DNA of 64,000 bases from UBA9732 sp963599445 (GCA_963599445.1 CAVBWZ010000005.1:91398-155397), one strand, 5' to 3'; positions 8,053 through 16,364 are shown, numbered from the stretch's first letter. Notes: generated by a model from the letters alone, not told the origin. Program-made: numbers and translations.

Positions 8053-9207
8053 TCAATATGCAATCTGGTTTATGAAATCCTCTACAGCTGCGCGGGTGGA
8101 AGCTGCAAGCTGAGCGTTTTCCTTAAGAAGATACTTGTCCCAATAAGAGAGCTCGAAGTCCTTGTCTGCACAATGGATGTTGACGTTTGCGCTGTAGTGA
8201 CCAACCCTACCGTTCCAAGCGGCCCAACCTTCTTCAGACATGACGAATTCAATGTAGAGTTTGGCTGCATATGGATGCTGACAGTAGCTTGTAATCTGCG
8301 AGTATAGAGGATAATAGAAACCACCAAATGGAGTCATATCCTCAGCAGTGGCAAGTGCAAGATTCTTCTCTGCGGCAGAGAAGAATTTGGAGAATGTGAA
8401 AAGGCCGATTGGAACCCGGCTCTGACCCTTTGCACCAACGGCCTCCGCAATCTTCGTATCGGACTTGCCCATTATCATTCCATTCTCATAGAGACCCTTT
8501 ATCCACTCGTATCCAGCATTTTCAGTCGTAAGAACGATGTCCTTGCCATAGTATTCCTTGTAGGCCTTTGCAAGTTCATCTGCATACTCATCCGTTACAC
8601 ACATTGCAAGGAAGTTCATGCCAACTGTCTCCGTTGTTGGATCCTTGAACTGGAAAAGCCCTGCATACTCAGGATCTGTAAGCTGCCATACGTTGTAGTA
8701 GACCTTCTGGTCGCCGGTTGTTTCGTTGTTGTAGATGAAAGCCTTTGTGCAGAACTCATGGACCAAAGGATTGAGGTTGGACTCATCCACGACTTCAGCT
8801 ATTCTGCTGGAAACCCAGTTGTAGACGTATCCGGAATCGATGAGCTGCATCTGAAGGCTTGCACCATCCTGACTGAATATGACATCCGCACCGGTTGTGA
8901 CGTTGGCCTCAGCTTCACCTACGACCTTGCTTATCAATGCAGTGTCTCCAAGATGCGTGAACTCAACTTCGATTCCATATTTCTCAGCAAAAGCCTCGCA
9001 GGCCTTCCTGTGGATGTCGGTGGAAGCATAGACAACCAACTTACCTTCAGCCTTGGCCTTTTCGACAAGTTCATCATATCCTATGTCGTCTATTACCAAT
9101 GAAGTCTGGTCTTTTGGCTCCGCGACAGACTCTTTGGCCCCGTTTGCAAATGCAAAAGTCGAAACGACAGCAACAAGAAGAACCATCAAAAGCATTCTCT
9201 TCTTCAT
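8053..9207 (-). CDS. Extracellular solute-binding protein of FbpA/AfuA-like ABC importer
   Basis: A 384-residue periplasmic protein with a Sec signal (MKKRMLLMVLLVAVVSTFAFA, then NGAKES). There is no lipobox Cys, so it is probably soluble. The mature part begins with a linker and then LVEKAKAEGKLVVYAST, the usual opening of ferric/sugar-phosphate-type class I binding proteins. The Tyr pairs that bind iron in FbpA are not obvious. AfuA-type proteins of this family bind sugar phosphates, which suits the operon. AAGGAG lies in the end of the upstream reductase gene one base away, so the two are co-transcribed. Confidence 0.85.
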   Translation of the reverse strand: MKKRMLLMVLLVAVVSTFAFANGAKESVAEPKDQTSLVIDDIGYDELVEKAKAEGKLVVYASTDIHRKACEAFAEKYGIEVEFTHLGDTALISKVVGEAEANVTTGADVIFSQDGASLQMQLIDSGYVYNWVSSRIAEVVDESNLNPLVHEFCTKAFIYNNETTGDQKVYYNVWQLTDPEYAGLFQFKDPTTETVGMNFLAMCVTDEYADELAKAYKEYYGKDIVLTTENAGYEWIKGLYENGMIMGKSDTKIAEAVGAKGQSRVPIGLFTFSKFFSAAEKNLALATAEDMTPFGGFYYPLYSQITSYCQHPYAAKLYIEFVMSEEGWAAWNGRVGHYSANVNIHCADKDFELSYWDKYLLKENAQLAASTRAAVEDFINQIAY

Positions 9208-9208
9208 T

Positions 9209-10237
9209 TTACTTCTCCTTTTTCAATTCTATTATCTTGTTCCAGACAGTTTCTGGAACATTGATTCCATTTGTTTCAGCGTTTTTTCGCAGTGTTGTGG
9301 CAATTTCACCTGGGTATCTTACATATCCGTTCTCACTTACCGGCAAAGCACTGTTGATGCTTTCCTTTATCTCGGCAATCAACCTTGAATTGAATTCGTT
9401 CTTTTCGCTATCGACCTTGATTGCAATGAATATCTGGGAAAGACCAGTTTCCTCTGAGATTCCCTTACCTATCGAAGAGACATTGTTCCCTTCTGCGGAC
9501 ACTGCAGCTACAGCATCCAGCAGAATCGAAAGAGAACTTCCTTTCCAGTAACCAGCAGGAAGCACTCTCCATGTTTTCTCTATTTCAGCAGCGTTTGTGG
9601 TCAGATTCCCTTTTGAGTCATATCCACCTGGAACACACAGTGGAACACCTTCTATTCTAGCCTCTTCGATTTTTCCATATGAAAATTGAGACATGGATGT
9701 ATCGACCATCAGGTGCTTTCCATCATTTGGAGATGGAACTGAGACTATCAATGGATTGTTACCAATATTTCTTTCCACTGCGCCCCAAGCAGGCATATTG
9801 GGCATTGTATTCGTCCAGCAAATTCCAATATTCCCTTTGTCAGCAATCATTAGGCCGTAATAGCCACCTCTCATCCAATGGTTCGCATTCCTAAGTGAAA
9901 CAACACCAACGCCATATTGATCTGCAAGTTCGCAGACTCTGTTGCTACAGAAATATGCACTTGATGTGCCAAGTCCGAAACCTGCATCGTATTTCTCCAA
10001 CGCTCCATAGGAGGCGAAAAGCTTTGGGAGGACTGAAGGTTTTATTATCCCTTTGTCTATATAGTCCACCAGCCTTGGAAATCTTATGATACTGTGGCTA
10101 AGGATTCCATCCGCAGCATTGGTAGCGAAAATGTCAGCGGTAAGACTGCTTTCGTCTTCAGAGAAACCTTTTCCAACAAGTATATCGCGTATGGTTTCCT
10201 TGATGCATTCGATTGAAACATTAAGCGTTTTTGACAT
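9209..10237 (-). CDS. dlgD: 2,3-diketo-L-gulonate reductase-like dehydrogenase (malate/LDH-2 family)
   Basis: A 342-residue NAD(P)H-dependent oxidoreductase of the YlbC/YiaK family. Diagnostic runs match E. coli DlgD (YiaK): NANHWMRGGYYG, GNIGICWTNTMPNMPAWG, IGNNPLIVSVPSP, FSYGKIE and LPAGYWKGSSLSILLD. DlgD reduces 2,3-diketo-L-gulonate to 3-keto-L-gulonate in ascorbate-type catabolism. The exact substrate here is unproven, because no downstream keto-gulonate pathway genes are in the window. The chosen start is the ATG at 10237 with AAAGGTGG upstream. The 11-residue extension to 10270 lacks a ribosome site. First gene of the operon, just downstream of two LacI operators. Confidence 0.82.
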   Translation of the reverse strand: MSKTLNVSIECIKETIRDILVGKGFSEDESSLTADIFATNAADGILSHSIIRFPRLVDYIDKGIIKPSVLPKLFASYGALEKYDAGFGLGTSSAYFCSNRVCELADQYGVGVVSLRNANHWMRGGYYGLMIADKGNIGICWTNTMPNMPAWGAVERNIGNNPLIVSVPSPNDGKHLMVDTSMSQFSYGKIEEARIEGVPLCVPGGYDSKGNLTTNAAEIEKTWRVLPAGYWKGSSLSILLDAVAAVSAEGNNVSSIGKGISEETGLSQIFIAIKVDSEKNEFNSRLIAEIKESINSALPVSENGYVRYPGEIATTLRKNAETNGINVPETVWNKIIELKKEK

Positions 10238-10318
10238 TTGCCACCTTTTTCCATTCAAGAGGAAAACCAATGTCCATTCCTGTCCGGTAGCTGAACTTCA
10301 AATCCTCTTTCAAGTTTT

Positions 10319-10334
10319 GTGGAAGCGCTTCCAC
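10319..10334. promoter_or_regulatory. LacI-family operator O1 (perfect palindrome)
   Basis: A perfect 16-bp palindrome, GTGGAAGCGCTTCCAC, with the central CG of LacI/GalR sites. It lies at about +1 of the promoter reading toward the DlgD-like gene, where bound repressor would block initiation. Confidence 0.9.
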
Positions 10335-10341
10335 ATATGTG

Positions 10342-10369
10342 ATTATACCACTCTTCTGTGAGTTGTCAA
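10342..10369 (-). promoter_or_regulatory. Sigma-70 promoter of the dlgD-ABC-propeller operon
   Basis: On the minus strand, TTGACA (10364-10369) and TATAAT (10342-10347), both perfect consensus hexamers, are 16 bp apart. The promoter is bracketed by operators O1 and O2, so it should be strong when derepressed. Confidence 0.9.
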
Positions 10370-10377
10370 CTAAAAAA

Positions 10378-10391
10378 TGGAAGCGCTTCCA
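10378..10391. promoter_or_regulatory. LacI-family operator O2 (perfect palindrome)
   Basis: TGGAAGCGCTTCCA, identical in its 14-bp core to O1 and centred 58 bp upstream of it, just above the -35 box. Two sites this far apart suit cooperative or looping repression by the LacI protein encoded next door. Confidence 0.9.
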
Positions 10392-10451
10392 AAACAAGGA
10401 TTCAGTACTCGTTCAGAATTTCCACAACACTCTTCCACCTGCGACCTTGGG

Positions 10452-11426
10452 CTACGAGCTCATCCTTTGGACAAGCTCTGGTTGGATTGTAAAGGATGAT
10501 GTCTCTTGTCTTGTCATCATTTTGAGAAGTCTATCTGCACACATTTCCGCAAGCTGATAGCATTTGTTGTCAACACTCGTCAGCTCAGTCTCCATCGCCG
10601 TTGCAAATTCAAGGTTGTTGTAACCCGTTACTGCAACGCTTGAAGGAATGGAAACCCCGTTTTTCTTCAATTCCTTCAAGGCTCCGGCGGCGGTCATATC
10701 CTCACCAAATACAATGGCATCGAATTCAGTACCGTTTGAAAGGAGTCTTTCGATGAGCTCTGCCCCGCCATCAAGCCCATACTCGCACGTCTGCAAATTG
10801 GAAACCAATCCGGCTTGTGCCATAGCATGTAAATAACCGTCCTTCTTTTCCTCTGCACTTGAAGTGAAAAGATCCTGGGCATAAAGTATATGCTTTCTTC
10901 CTTTGCTCACCAAATGCTCGACAGCAAGGCCTACTCCACGGAAATCATCTACAGAAATCGAAACCACTCCATCCAGATTCATCTTTCCATTTGCGAGGAC
11001 TGTTGGTATGGAATGCAGAATATCAACCAAATCCCTCTCTGTCTCAATGCAGTCAAACACAGAGCCGACAAGGACGATTCCATCTATAGACCTCGCTGCA
11101 ATTGAATGCAAGTAACTTCTTATTGACTGAAGTGAACTTCCAGTATTGCACAATAGGACATCGTACCCCTTGGCTCTGAATTCTTGCTCTAGCACGTATG
11201 AAGTGTGTGCATAATGGCCAACCCTTATATCAACCATGACTATTGCAACGGTCTTCATGCTACTGACAGCAAGTCCTCGAGCTATGGCGTTTGGTACATA
11301 ACCTTGCCTTTTCATGACAGCTTCGACTCTTTCCTTCGTCTCCGCTGAGCATTTTCCACCATTGAGGACCCTTGATACGGTAGAGATTGCAACTCCAGCC
11401 TCTGCAGCTATTTCATAGATGGTCAT
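10452..11426 (-). CDS. LacI/GalR-family transcriptional repressor
   Basis: A 324-residue protein with the classic N-terminal helix-turn-helix (MTIYEIAAEAGVAISTVSRVLNG) and hinge helix (YVPNAIARGLA), followed by a periplasmic-binding-protein-like effector domain from about residue 60. It is transcribed in the same direction as the operon it precedes, 60 bp before O2, and is therefore the obvious ligand of O1 and O2. The inducer is probably the imported sugar or an intermediate. No Shine-Dalgarno is evident before the ATG. Confidence 0.92.
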   Translation of the reverse strand: MTIYEIAAEAGVAISTVSRVLNGGKCSAETKERVEAVMKRQGYVPNAIARGLAVSSMKTVAIVMVDIRVGHYAHTSYVLEQEFRAKGYDVLLCNTGSSLQSIRSYLHSIAARSIDGIVLVGSVFDCIETERDLVDILHSIPTVLANGKMNLDGVVSISVDDFRGVGLAVEHLVSKGRKHILYAQDLFTSSAEEKKDGYLHAMAQAGLVSNLQTCEYGLDGGAELIERLLSNGTEFDAIVFGEDMTAAGALKELKKNGVSIPSSVAVTGYNNLEFATAMETELTSVDNKCYQLAEMCADRLLKMMTRQETSSFTIQPELVQRMSS

Positions 11427-11501
11427 AAGTCGATGTTATTTAATTTGAAAGAACAATGCAAGACAACTCTTCCTTCCAAGCAAAAAGTTGAATGAGACAA
11501 T

Positions 11502-11537
11502 GTACGCAAGATAATGAGCAAGATAGTACGCAAGATG
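11502..11537 (+). repeat. 12-bp tandem repeat, three copies, upstream of fic
   Basis: Three consecutive 12-mers: GTACGCAAGATA, ATGAGCAAGATA and GTACGCAAGATG. The outer two differ only in the last base. They lie 36-71 bp upstream of the preferred Fic start and are likely a regulatory binding array. If translation began at the upstream ATG at 11492 they would encode a repeating QD peptide. Confidence 0.75.
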
Positions 11538-11572
11538 TTGAGTTTTGGACGAGTCCATCATATACTGTGAAT

Positions 11573-12562
11573 ATGGAAAGATACGAACCTCCCTTCACTA
11601 TCACGAACAAGATTCTGAACCAGGTCTCATCAATATCAGAGAAGGTTGGAAGGATTGGAGTATACAAGGATTTTGATTCAAAACCTTTTTTGAGAAGGAA
11701 CAACAGGATAAAGTCCGTCCACTCGTCCTTGAAGATAGAAGCCAATTCACTGTCTGAGTCCATGGTGAGAGCTGTCCTTGAAGGACGCTATGTCGTTGGA
11801 CCTGAAAAGGAGATATTGGAAGTCGAAAATGCATTTGCGGCATACAAGGAGCTCACCAGCATTGACCCGTTCGAACTTACAGAACTCAAACGTGTACATG
11901 GAATCATGACCAAGGGACTTATATCCGAGTCCGGAGAGTTCCGGAAAGGAGGAGAAGGTATCTTCAAAGGCGATAGATGCATCTTCATAGCACCGCCTGC
12001 GGAAATGGTTCCAACGCTTATGCAGCAGCTATTCGATTGGATGAAAGCAAACAAGGATTCGATTCATCCTCTGATAATGTCATGCGTATTCCATTATGAG
12101 TTCGTATTCGTTCATCCTTTCAGCGATGGCAATGGAAGGATGGTGAGGCTATGGCAGAATGTACTTCTATCGAAATGGCAACCGTTGTTCCAATACATGC
12201 CAATCGAAAGTCAGATAGAAAGATTTCAAGACGGATACTACGATGCAATATCACAATGCAATGCCTCTGGGAACTCCACCTTTTTCGTGGAATTCATGCT
12301 GTCTTTGATAGATACAACTTTGCAGATTGCAATCGACCAGCACAAAGCGGACTCGGGCCTTACACCTCAACTTGATGAACTTCTTACTGTCATGGAATAC
12401 GATACTCCCTATACAGCGACCGCTCTTCTTTCCAAGTTGGGGTTGAAATCAAAGGAAGCACTAAGACGAAACTATATTGGTCCAGCGATTGAAGACGGAT
12501 ATATCCAAATGACCATAGAGGACAAACCAACCAGTCGGAACCAAAGGTACATAAAGAGGTGA
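11573..12562 (+). CDS. Fic/DOC-family protein (predicted AMPylase)
   Basis: A 329-residue Fic protein. The catalytic loop HPFSDGNGRMVR lies near residue 182 with its family His, the phosphate-binding DGNGR and the final Arg. An N-terminal helix carries SSLKIEAN, resembling the S-x-x-x-E-(G/N) inhibitory motif but with Ala before Asn. The C-terminal 80 residues look like a winged helix (SKEALRRNYIGPAIEDGYI). Fic proteins usually transfer AMP to target proteins. The start at ATG 11573 (MERYEPPFTITNKI) fits the family. A longer frame begins at 11492 through the 12-bp repeats. Followed three bases later by a lipoprotein gene. Confidence 0.88.
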   Translation: MERYEPPFTITNKILNQVSSISEKVGRIGVYKDFDSKPFLRRNNRIKSVHSSLKIEANSLSESMVRAVLEGRYVVGPEKEILEVENAFAAYKELTSIDPFELTELKRVHGIMTKGLISESGEFRKGGEGIFKGDRCIFIAPPAEMVPTLMQQLFDWMKANKDSIHPLIMSCVFHYEFVFVHPFSDGNGRMVRLWQNVLLSKWQPLFQYMPIESQIERFQDGYYDAISQCNASGNSTFFVEFMLSLIDTTLQIAIDQHKADSGLTPQLDELLTVMEYDTPYTATALLSKLGLKSKEALRRNYIGPAIEDGYIQMTIEDKPTSRNQRYIKR

Positions 12563-12564
12563 CA

Positions 12565-13755
12565 ATGAAACGCAGGACATTAAGATTGATGCTCTTTCTA
12601 TTCACAGCAATTGCAGCAGCTACTTTGGTTGGGTGCTCAAAGCCCGAGCTGACGATAGTCCATATAAGCGACATGCACTACTTTTCTCAGCCGTTGATTG
12701 AAAATGAGGACTTCATGTGGAAGGTCACAATGGAGAGTGACGGCAAGGACACTGCGCAGTCCGCGCTCATCGCACAAGCTTTCGTGGATGATATGCTAAA
12801 GCTCAAGCCTGATGCCGTCGTGATAACTGGAGACCTTACTCTGAACGGAGAAGAAACAAGCCATGAAGAGCTGAGGGATCTGCTGGGAAAGCTCAAGAAC
12901 ATCGGCATTGGAGTGTATGTGATGACAGGCAACCATGACGTGAACATGACGGCGTACCGATACACAAGCGATGGTGTGGAGGAAGTCCCTTCGTTTGGAA
13001 GCCAGCAGTTCGAGGACCATTGGTGGGATTTCGGCTACGGAGATGCGCTCTCGCAGGACAGATGGTCCAATTCGTATATCGCAGAGCTCAACGAAAAGAC
13101 GTGGCTTTTGTCGGTGGACAGCAACACGGGAAGCAAAGGGACGATACGGAAATCCACCTTGGACTGGATAGACGAGAACTTGGCAAAGGCCAAGCAGGAA
13201 GGAATCAGGGTGATTTCCGCAACACACCAGAACCTTTTCGTGCACAATGAGAACTTCGTTTGGGGATATCAGCTCAACAACGCGGCGGCTCTCATAGAAC
13301 TATATGAGAAGTATGATGTTGAAGTGAACCTTTCAGGACATCTTCACGTCCAGACAATAGTGGAAAGCAATGGCATTGCAGACATTGCCGTGTCTTCACT
13401 TGTGGATACGCCATTGCAGTATGGAGTTCTGACGGTTTCTGGAGACAAACTCTCGTATAGAACCCAAGAGATTTCAAACGCACCGTTAAAAGCCAAAGCG
13501 CGGGAAGTCTTCGATGAATGTACAAGAAACAAGGTCAAGGACGAACTTTTGGACGTTTCAGACCCAGATGACGCCCAAAAGATGATGGACGTAGCCGTGC
13601 AGCTAAACAGGGAATACTTTCTTGGTAAGTTCTCGAAGGTTGATGAAGATGCACTCGCTCTTTGGAAACAGAACGACAGTTTCTTTGCCAAGTACTTGGT
13701 ATCAATCTATGAGGAAAAGGGAGCCAAGAAGGACAATCGAAAGTGGAAGAATTGA
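12565..13755 (+). CDS. Calcineurin-like metallophosphoesterase, predicted lipoprotein
   Basis: A 396-residue exported protein with a lipoprotein signal (LFLFTAIAAATLVGC, lipobox LVGC). The phosphoesterase core follows: HISDMHY (D-x-H), VVITGDLT (GD), TGNHDVN (GNHD), SATHQNLF and SGHLHVQT (GH-x-H), all the metal-binding motifs of the family. It probably hydrolyses a phosphate ester on the periplasmic face of a membrane. ATG 12565 sits after AGAGGTG. A GTG at 12559 would overlap the fic stop. Tight spacing to fic suggests a two-gene operon, although a functional link is not obvious. Confidence 0.88.
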   Translation: MKRRTLRLMLFLFTAIAAATLVGCSKPELTIVHISDMHYFSQPLIENEDFMWKVTMESDGKDTAQSALIAQAFVDDMLKLKPDAVVITGDLTLNGEETSHEELRDLLGKLKNIGIGVYVMTGNHDVNMTAYRYTSDGVEEVPSFGSQQFEDHWWDFGYGDALSQDRWSNSYIAELNEKTWLLSVDSNTGSKGTIRKSTLDWIDENLAKAKQEGIRVISATHQNLFVHNENFVWGYQLNNAAALIELYEKYDVEVNLSGHLHVQTIVESNGIADIAVSSLVDTPLQYGVLTVSGDKLSYRTQEISNAPLKAKAREVFDECTRNKVKDELLDVSDPDDAQKMMDVAVQLNREYFLGKFSKVDEDALALWKQNDSFFAKYLVSIYEEKGAKKDNRKWKN

Positions 13756-13763
13756 ACGCATAC

Positions 13764-14150
13764 CTATACTAGGACAACGCAGTTCTCTTCGTATTTTTCA
13801 AAGACCTTGTCTGCCGTCAAGAATTTGAAACCAGATGCTTTCGCCTGACTTAAAAGGATTCTATCAAAGGGGTCTTTATGGACATCTTTCAACGTTGAAA
13901 TGAAAAAGACATCACTTGCGGTCACGTTTAGAATCTCGTAGCCTGCCATATTGCAAAAGCCAAACAAAGTTCTTGCATTCGCAATGATACTTGGATGCAA
14001 CATGTGTTTGATTTGAAGTTCCCAAAGAGATGCAACGCTGCAGAACACTTCATTTTCAGGGTTCGAAAGTAACCTGCGAGCAGTCTTTGGAAGCTTTGGG
14101 TTGTCATCCAAAGCCCAGAGAAGTATATGGGAATCCAAAAGAATCCGCAT
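13764..14150 (-). CDS. PIN-domain ribonuclease toxin (VapC-like)
   Basis: A 128-residue PIN protein. MRILLDSHILLWALDD gives the first acidic residue, ASLWELQIK the conserved Glu and DPFDRILLSQAKA the C-terminal acidic pair that binds Mg or Mn. This subgroup acts as the RNase toxin of type II toxin-antitoxin pairs. Its start lies 2 bp after the stop of the HTH gene, so the two are co-transcribed. The partner is not a standard VapB, Phd or AbrB antitoxin. Confidence 0.85.
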   Translation of the reverse strand: MRILLDSHILLWALDDNPKLPKTARRLLSNPENEVFCSVASLWELQIKHMLHPSIIANARTLFGFCNMAGYEILNVTASDVFFISTLKDVHKDPFDRILLSQAKASGFKFLTADKVFEKYEENCVVLV

Positions 14151-14152
14151 CT

Positions 14153-14593
14153 TTAGACTCCAAACTGTTTCAATACTTCTTCATTGCAGAAGTCGATGTC
14201 ATCTGTATTTCCAAGAAAGCCCTTTGCCAAACCAATGCGAAGATTACCTCCTGTTTCAACCAAATTCTTCAAAAACCTACTCACCAATATCTCAAGATCG
14301 CTTCCATTCTCCTCGCAGACTGCATAGGCTGCCATTGCGAGCTTTCCATCTACATAGATGGGGCGTGAATTATATGCAGGCATACTCTCCGAGACACAGT
14401 CACAGGAACAAACTCCAGTTTCTCCTTCCTTTTTTGTTCTCGCATCAAAAGGCTTCCTTGCGTTCTCTGGTATAAGCCAGGTTTTTCCCGCCAAAACGGC
14501 TCCCTCTACCCTTCCCTCTGAACAAAGAAGAGAAGCACGACGCTGAGAGACACCCCACTTGCAAGCTATTTCCGCTGTTGTAAGATACTTCAT
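14153..14593 (-). CDS. HTH (excisionase/MerR-like) protein, predicted antitoxin of PIN toxin
   Basis: A 146-residue protein. Residues 1-50 form an excisionase-like helix-turn-helix (MKYLTTAEIACKWGVSQRRASLLCSEG, then a wing GAVLAGKTWLIPENARKP). The rest is a linker with three Cys and a C-terminal helical part (DLEILVSRFLKNLVE) likely to hold the toxin. It precedes the PIN gene by 2 bp. Two near-identical palindromes lie in its promoter, so it is probably the autoregulator. The ATG lies only 6 bases after a TATAAT box, implying a leaderless or nearly leaderless mRNA. No ribosome site is present. Confidence 0.75.
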   Translation of the reverse strand: MKYLTTAEIACKWGVSQRRASLLCSEGRVEGAVLAGKTWLIPENARKPFDARTKKEGETGVCSCDCVSESMPAYNSRPIYVDGKLAMAAYAVCEENGSDLEILVSRFLKNLVETGGNLRIGLAKGFLGNTDDIDFCNEEVLKQFGV

Positions 14594-14599
14594 ATCAAT

Positions 14600-14652
14600 A
14601 TTATATTCCTATACAAGAATAGAATCAAGCTATCTATTCCTGTACAAGAATA
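14600..14652 (-). promoter_or_regulatory. Toxin-antitoxin promoter with two palindromic operators
   Basis: On the minus strand, TTGATT (14623-14628) and TATAAT (14600-14605) have a 17-bp spacer. Six bases separate TATAAT from the antitoxin ATG. Two 18-bp near-palindromes, TATTCCTATACAAGAATA (14604-14621) and TATTCCTGTACAAGAATA (14635-14652), differ at one base and are 31 bp apart, about three helical turns. One covers the spacer, the other lies above the -35 box. Confidence 0.85.
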
Positions 14653-14720
14653 AAACATCTATTTAAAACGCTTGATTTTATATATTCGAACAGGTATCCT
14701 TTCCAAGGAAGGAAACACCA

Positions 14721-15479
14721 ATGGAGACCGATTTCATAGAAATAACGAAAGAAAACATAGACCATGAACACCTTTGTTGCATAATCCGCTCAAAAACCGT
14801 CAATCCGGGAGTCGAAGCTAAACGACAATGGCTCAAGGAAAGGTTGGACGAAGGCCACGTTCTCCGCAAGCTGAACTCCAAGGACTGCGTGTTCATAGAG
14901 TACGCTCCTTTGGAGAAGGCATGGGTTCCAATCGTAGGCGAGAACTATATGTACATCTACTGTCTTTGGGTCCAAGGGACTCCAAAGGGGCATGGATATG
15001 GGCGGCAGCTGATGCAGCATTGCATAGACGATGCAAGACGACAGGGCAAGTCGGGGGTCTGCATGCTTGGAGCTGACAAACAGAAATCATGGCTCAGCGA
15101 CCAGAACTTTGCAAAGAAATTTGGCTTTGCTGCAGTAGACAGAACATCAAATGGCTACGAACTCCTTGCTTTGTCGTTCGATGGAACGCTTCCCAAATTC
15201 ACTGATGGTGCTCGCACATGCAAGACGAACACCACTGGGCTTGTAGTTTACTACGACCATCAATGTCCATTCACTTTCCAGAGGGTCGAATCGCTGAAGA
15301 CATACTGCAAAGAACACGGCATACAGGCATCGTTCGTACTTGTGGATTCTCTGGAAGAGGCAAAGGCCCTTCCCTGCGTCTTCAACAACTGGGCGGTGTT
15401 CTACGATGGGAACTTCGTAACTGTGAACCAAATCGATGGCACAATGCTGGAGAAAATCGTTGCAAAGGCAAGAAAATAG
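14721..15479 (+). CDS. GNAT N-acetyltransferase with YoaP C-terminal domain
   Basis: A 252-residue protein. Residues 1-150 form a GNAT fold (acetyl-CoA loop TPKGHGYGRQL, strand FAKKFGFAAVDR). Residues about 165-252 match the YoaP-type domain, a thioredoxin-like extension with YYDHQCPF, here carrying a single Cys instead of CxxC. The architecture matches uncharacterised YoaP acetyltransferases. The acceptor is unknown. The start is preceded by AAGGAAGG. It is transcribed away from the toxin-antitoxin promoter. Confidence 0.85.
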   Translation: METDFIEITKENIDHEHLCCIIRSKTVNPGVEAKRQWLKERLDEGHVLRKLNSKDCVFIEYAPLEKAWVPIVGENYMYIYCLWVQGTPKGHGYGRQLMQHCIDDARRQGKSGVCMLGADKQKSWLSDQNFAKKFGFAAVDRTSNGYELLALSFDGTLPKFTDGARTCKTNTTGLVVYYDHQCPFTFQRVESLKTYCKEHGIQASFVLVDSLEEAKALPCVFNNWAVFYDGNFVTVNQIDGTMLEKIVAKARK

Positions 15480-15496
15480 ACCAAAGAGCTACCTTC

Positions 15497-15562
15497 AAAA
15501 CCATAGAAAAAACCCGCCATGGTCTACACACGTGGACCACAGCGGGGAAAAATCATGGTTTT
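15497..15562. terminator. Nested-stem terminator between GNAT and XRE genes
   Basis: Three nested arms pair: AAAACCAT/ATGGTTTT, CCCGC/GCGGG and GGTC/GACC. On the minus strand the inner stem is followed by TTTTTT, a good intrinsic terminator for the XRE/DUF2975 operon. The symmetry may also serve the plus-strand GNAT gene. Confidence 0.75.
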
Positions 15563-15581
15563 GGCCCACCAAATCTCACCG

Positions 15582-15788
15582 CTACTCTGGTTTGTACTCC
15601 AATATATCGCCAGGTTGGCAGTCAAGAGCCTTGCAGATTGCATCCAAAGTGGAGAACCTCACTGCACTTATCTTGCCGGTCTTTATCTTGGAGAGGTTGA
15701 CGTTGGAGACCCCAACCTTCTCCGACAGTTCGTTGAGGGAGACCTTTCTGTCTGCCATCACCCTATCAAGTCTAAGGATTATTGCCAT
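15582..15788 (-). CDS. Small XRE/Cro-type transcriptional regulator
   Basis: A 68-residue helix-turn-helix protein (LDRVMADRKVSLNELSEKVGVSNVNLSKIKTG, ending ALDCQPGDILEY), the YozG-like type that commonly partners DUF2975 membrane proteins. The start at ATG 15788 has AAAGGAG upstream. The frame extends further, but that part overlaps the DUF2975 gene. It lies 14 bp after the DUF2975 stop and is probably co-transcribed. It likely binds the 21-bp-spaced repeats at 16386-16440 and regulates its own operon. Confidence 0.88.
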   Translation of the reverse strand: MAIILRLDRVMADRKVSLNELSEKVGVSNVNLSKIKTGKISAVRFSTLDAICKALDCQPGDILEYKPE

Positions 15789-15802
15789 AAACGTCTCCTT
15801 TC

Positions 15803-16336
15803 CTACAGAGTCTCGTCCACCTGCTCCTGCAGTTTGACACCGTATTCGAAGACGAAGGACAAAGCGTAGACGATGATGACTGAAAGTATACTGCCAAGAG
15901 CCTCTTCGTTGACCTCGCAATTGAGAAGGCCTGTCAGAACAGCTTCCACGATTTCGCCAATGACCAAGGCAAGCAGCATGTACAACGAAATCATTCTAAG
16001 GTGATGCACATTGGACAGTGTGAACGGAGTTTCTCCATTCTTCATACCAAAGAGTATGCACTCGAGCTCACGCAGAAGGAATCCAAGAAACACAAGACCT
16101 GTAGCTGCAATGGAAATTGCGGTTATGGCCTGGGCAAGAGAATAGTTGCCCAATGCCACTGGAGCATAGACCGATACATGTACATTGTCACCTCTATAGA
16201 TAAGTCCTGAAGTATCCTTTGTGCAAATCATGAAAACCAACGATGCAAGAAGCAGGCCGCATCCAACCCATGCCATAATCTTCAATACCCTTGAAAAGCC
16301 ATATCCAATCCTTGAAAACTTAATCATCTTTTCCAT
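15803..16336 (-). CDS. DUF2975 membrane protein
   Basis: A 177-residue membrane protein with four predicted helices (about residues 18-38, 62-85, 110-132 and 148-170), fitting DUF2975. The conserved part runs ECILFGMKNGETPFTLSNVHHLRMI, the soluble segment before the third helix. Function unknown. Members are nearly always next to a small XRE regulator, as here. ATG 16336 is preceded by AGGAGAT. The frame to 16384 overlaps the promoter and is rejected. Confidence 0.85.
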   Translation of the reverse strand: MEKMIKFSRIGYGFSRVLKIMAWVGCGLLLASLVFMICTKDTSGLIYRGDNVHVSVYAPVALGNYSLAQAITAISIAATGLVFLGFLLRELECILFGMKNGETPFTLSNVHHLRMISLYMLLALVIGEIVEAVLTGLLNCEVNEEALGSILSVIIVYALSFVFEYGVKLQEQVDETL

Positions 16337-16364
16337 TTTTTCATCTCCTATGTGTGATGATTGA

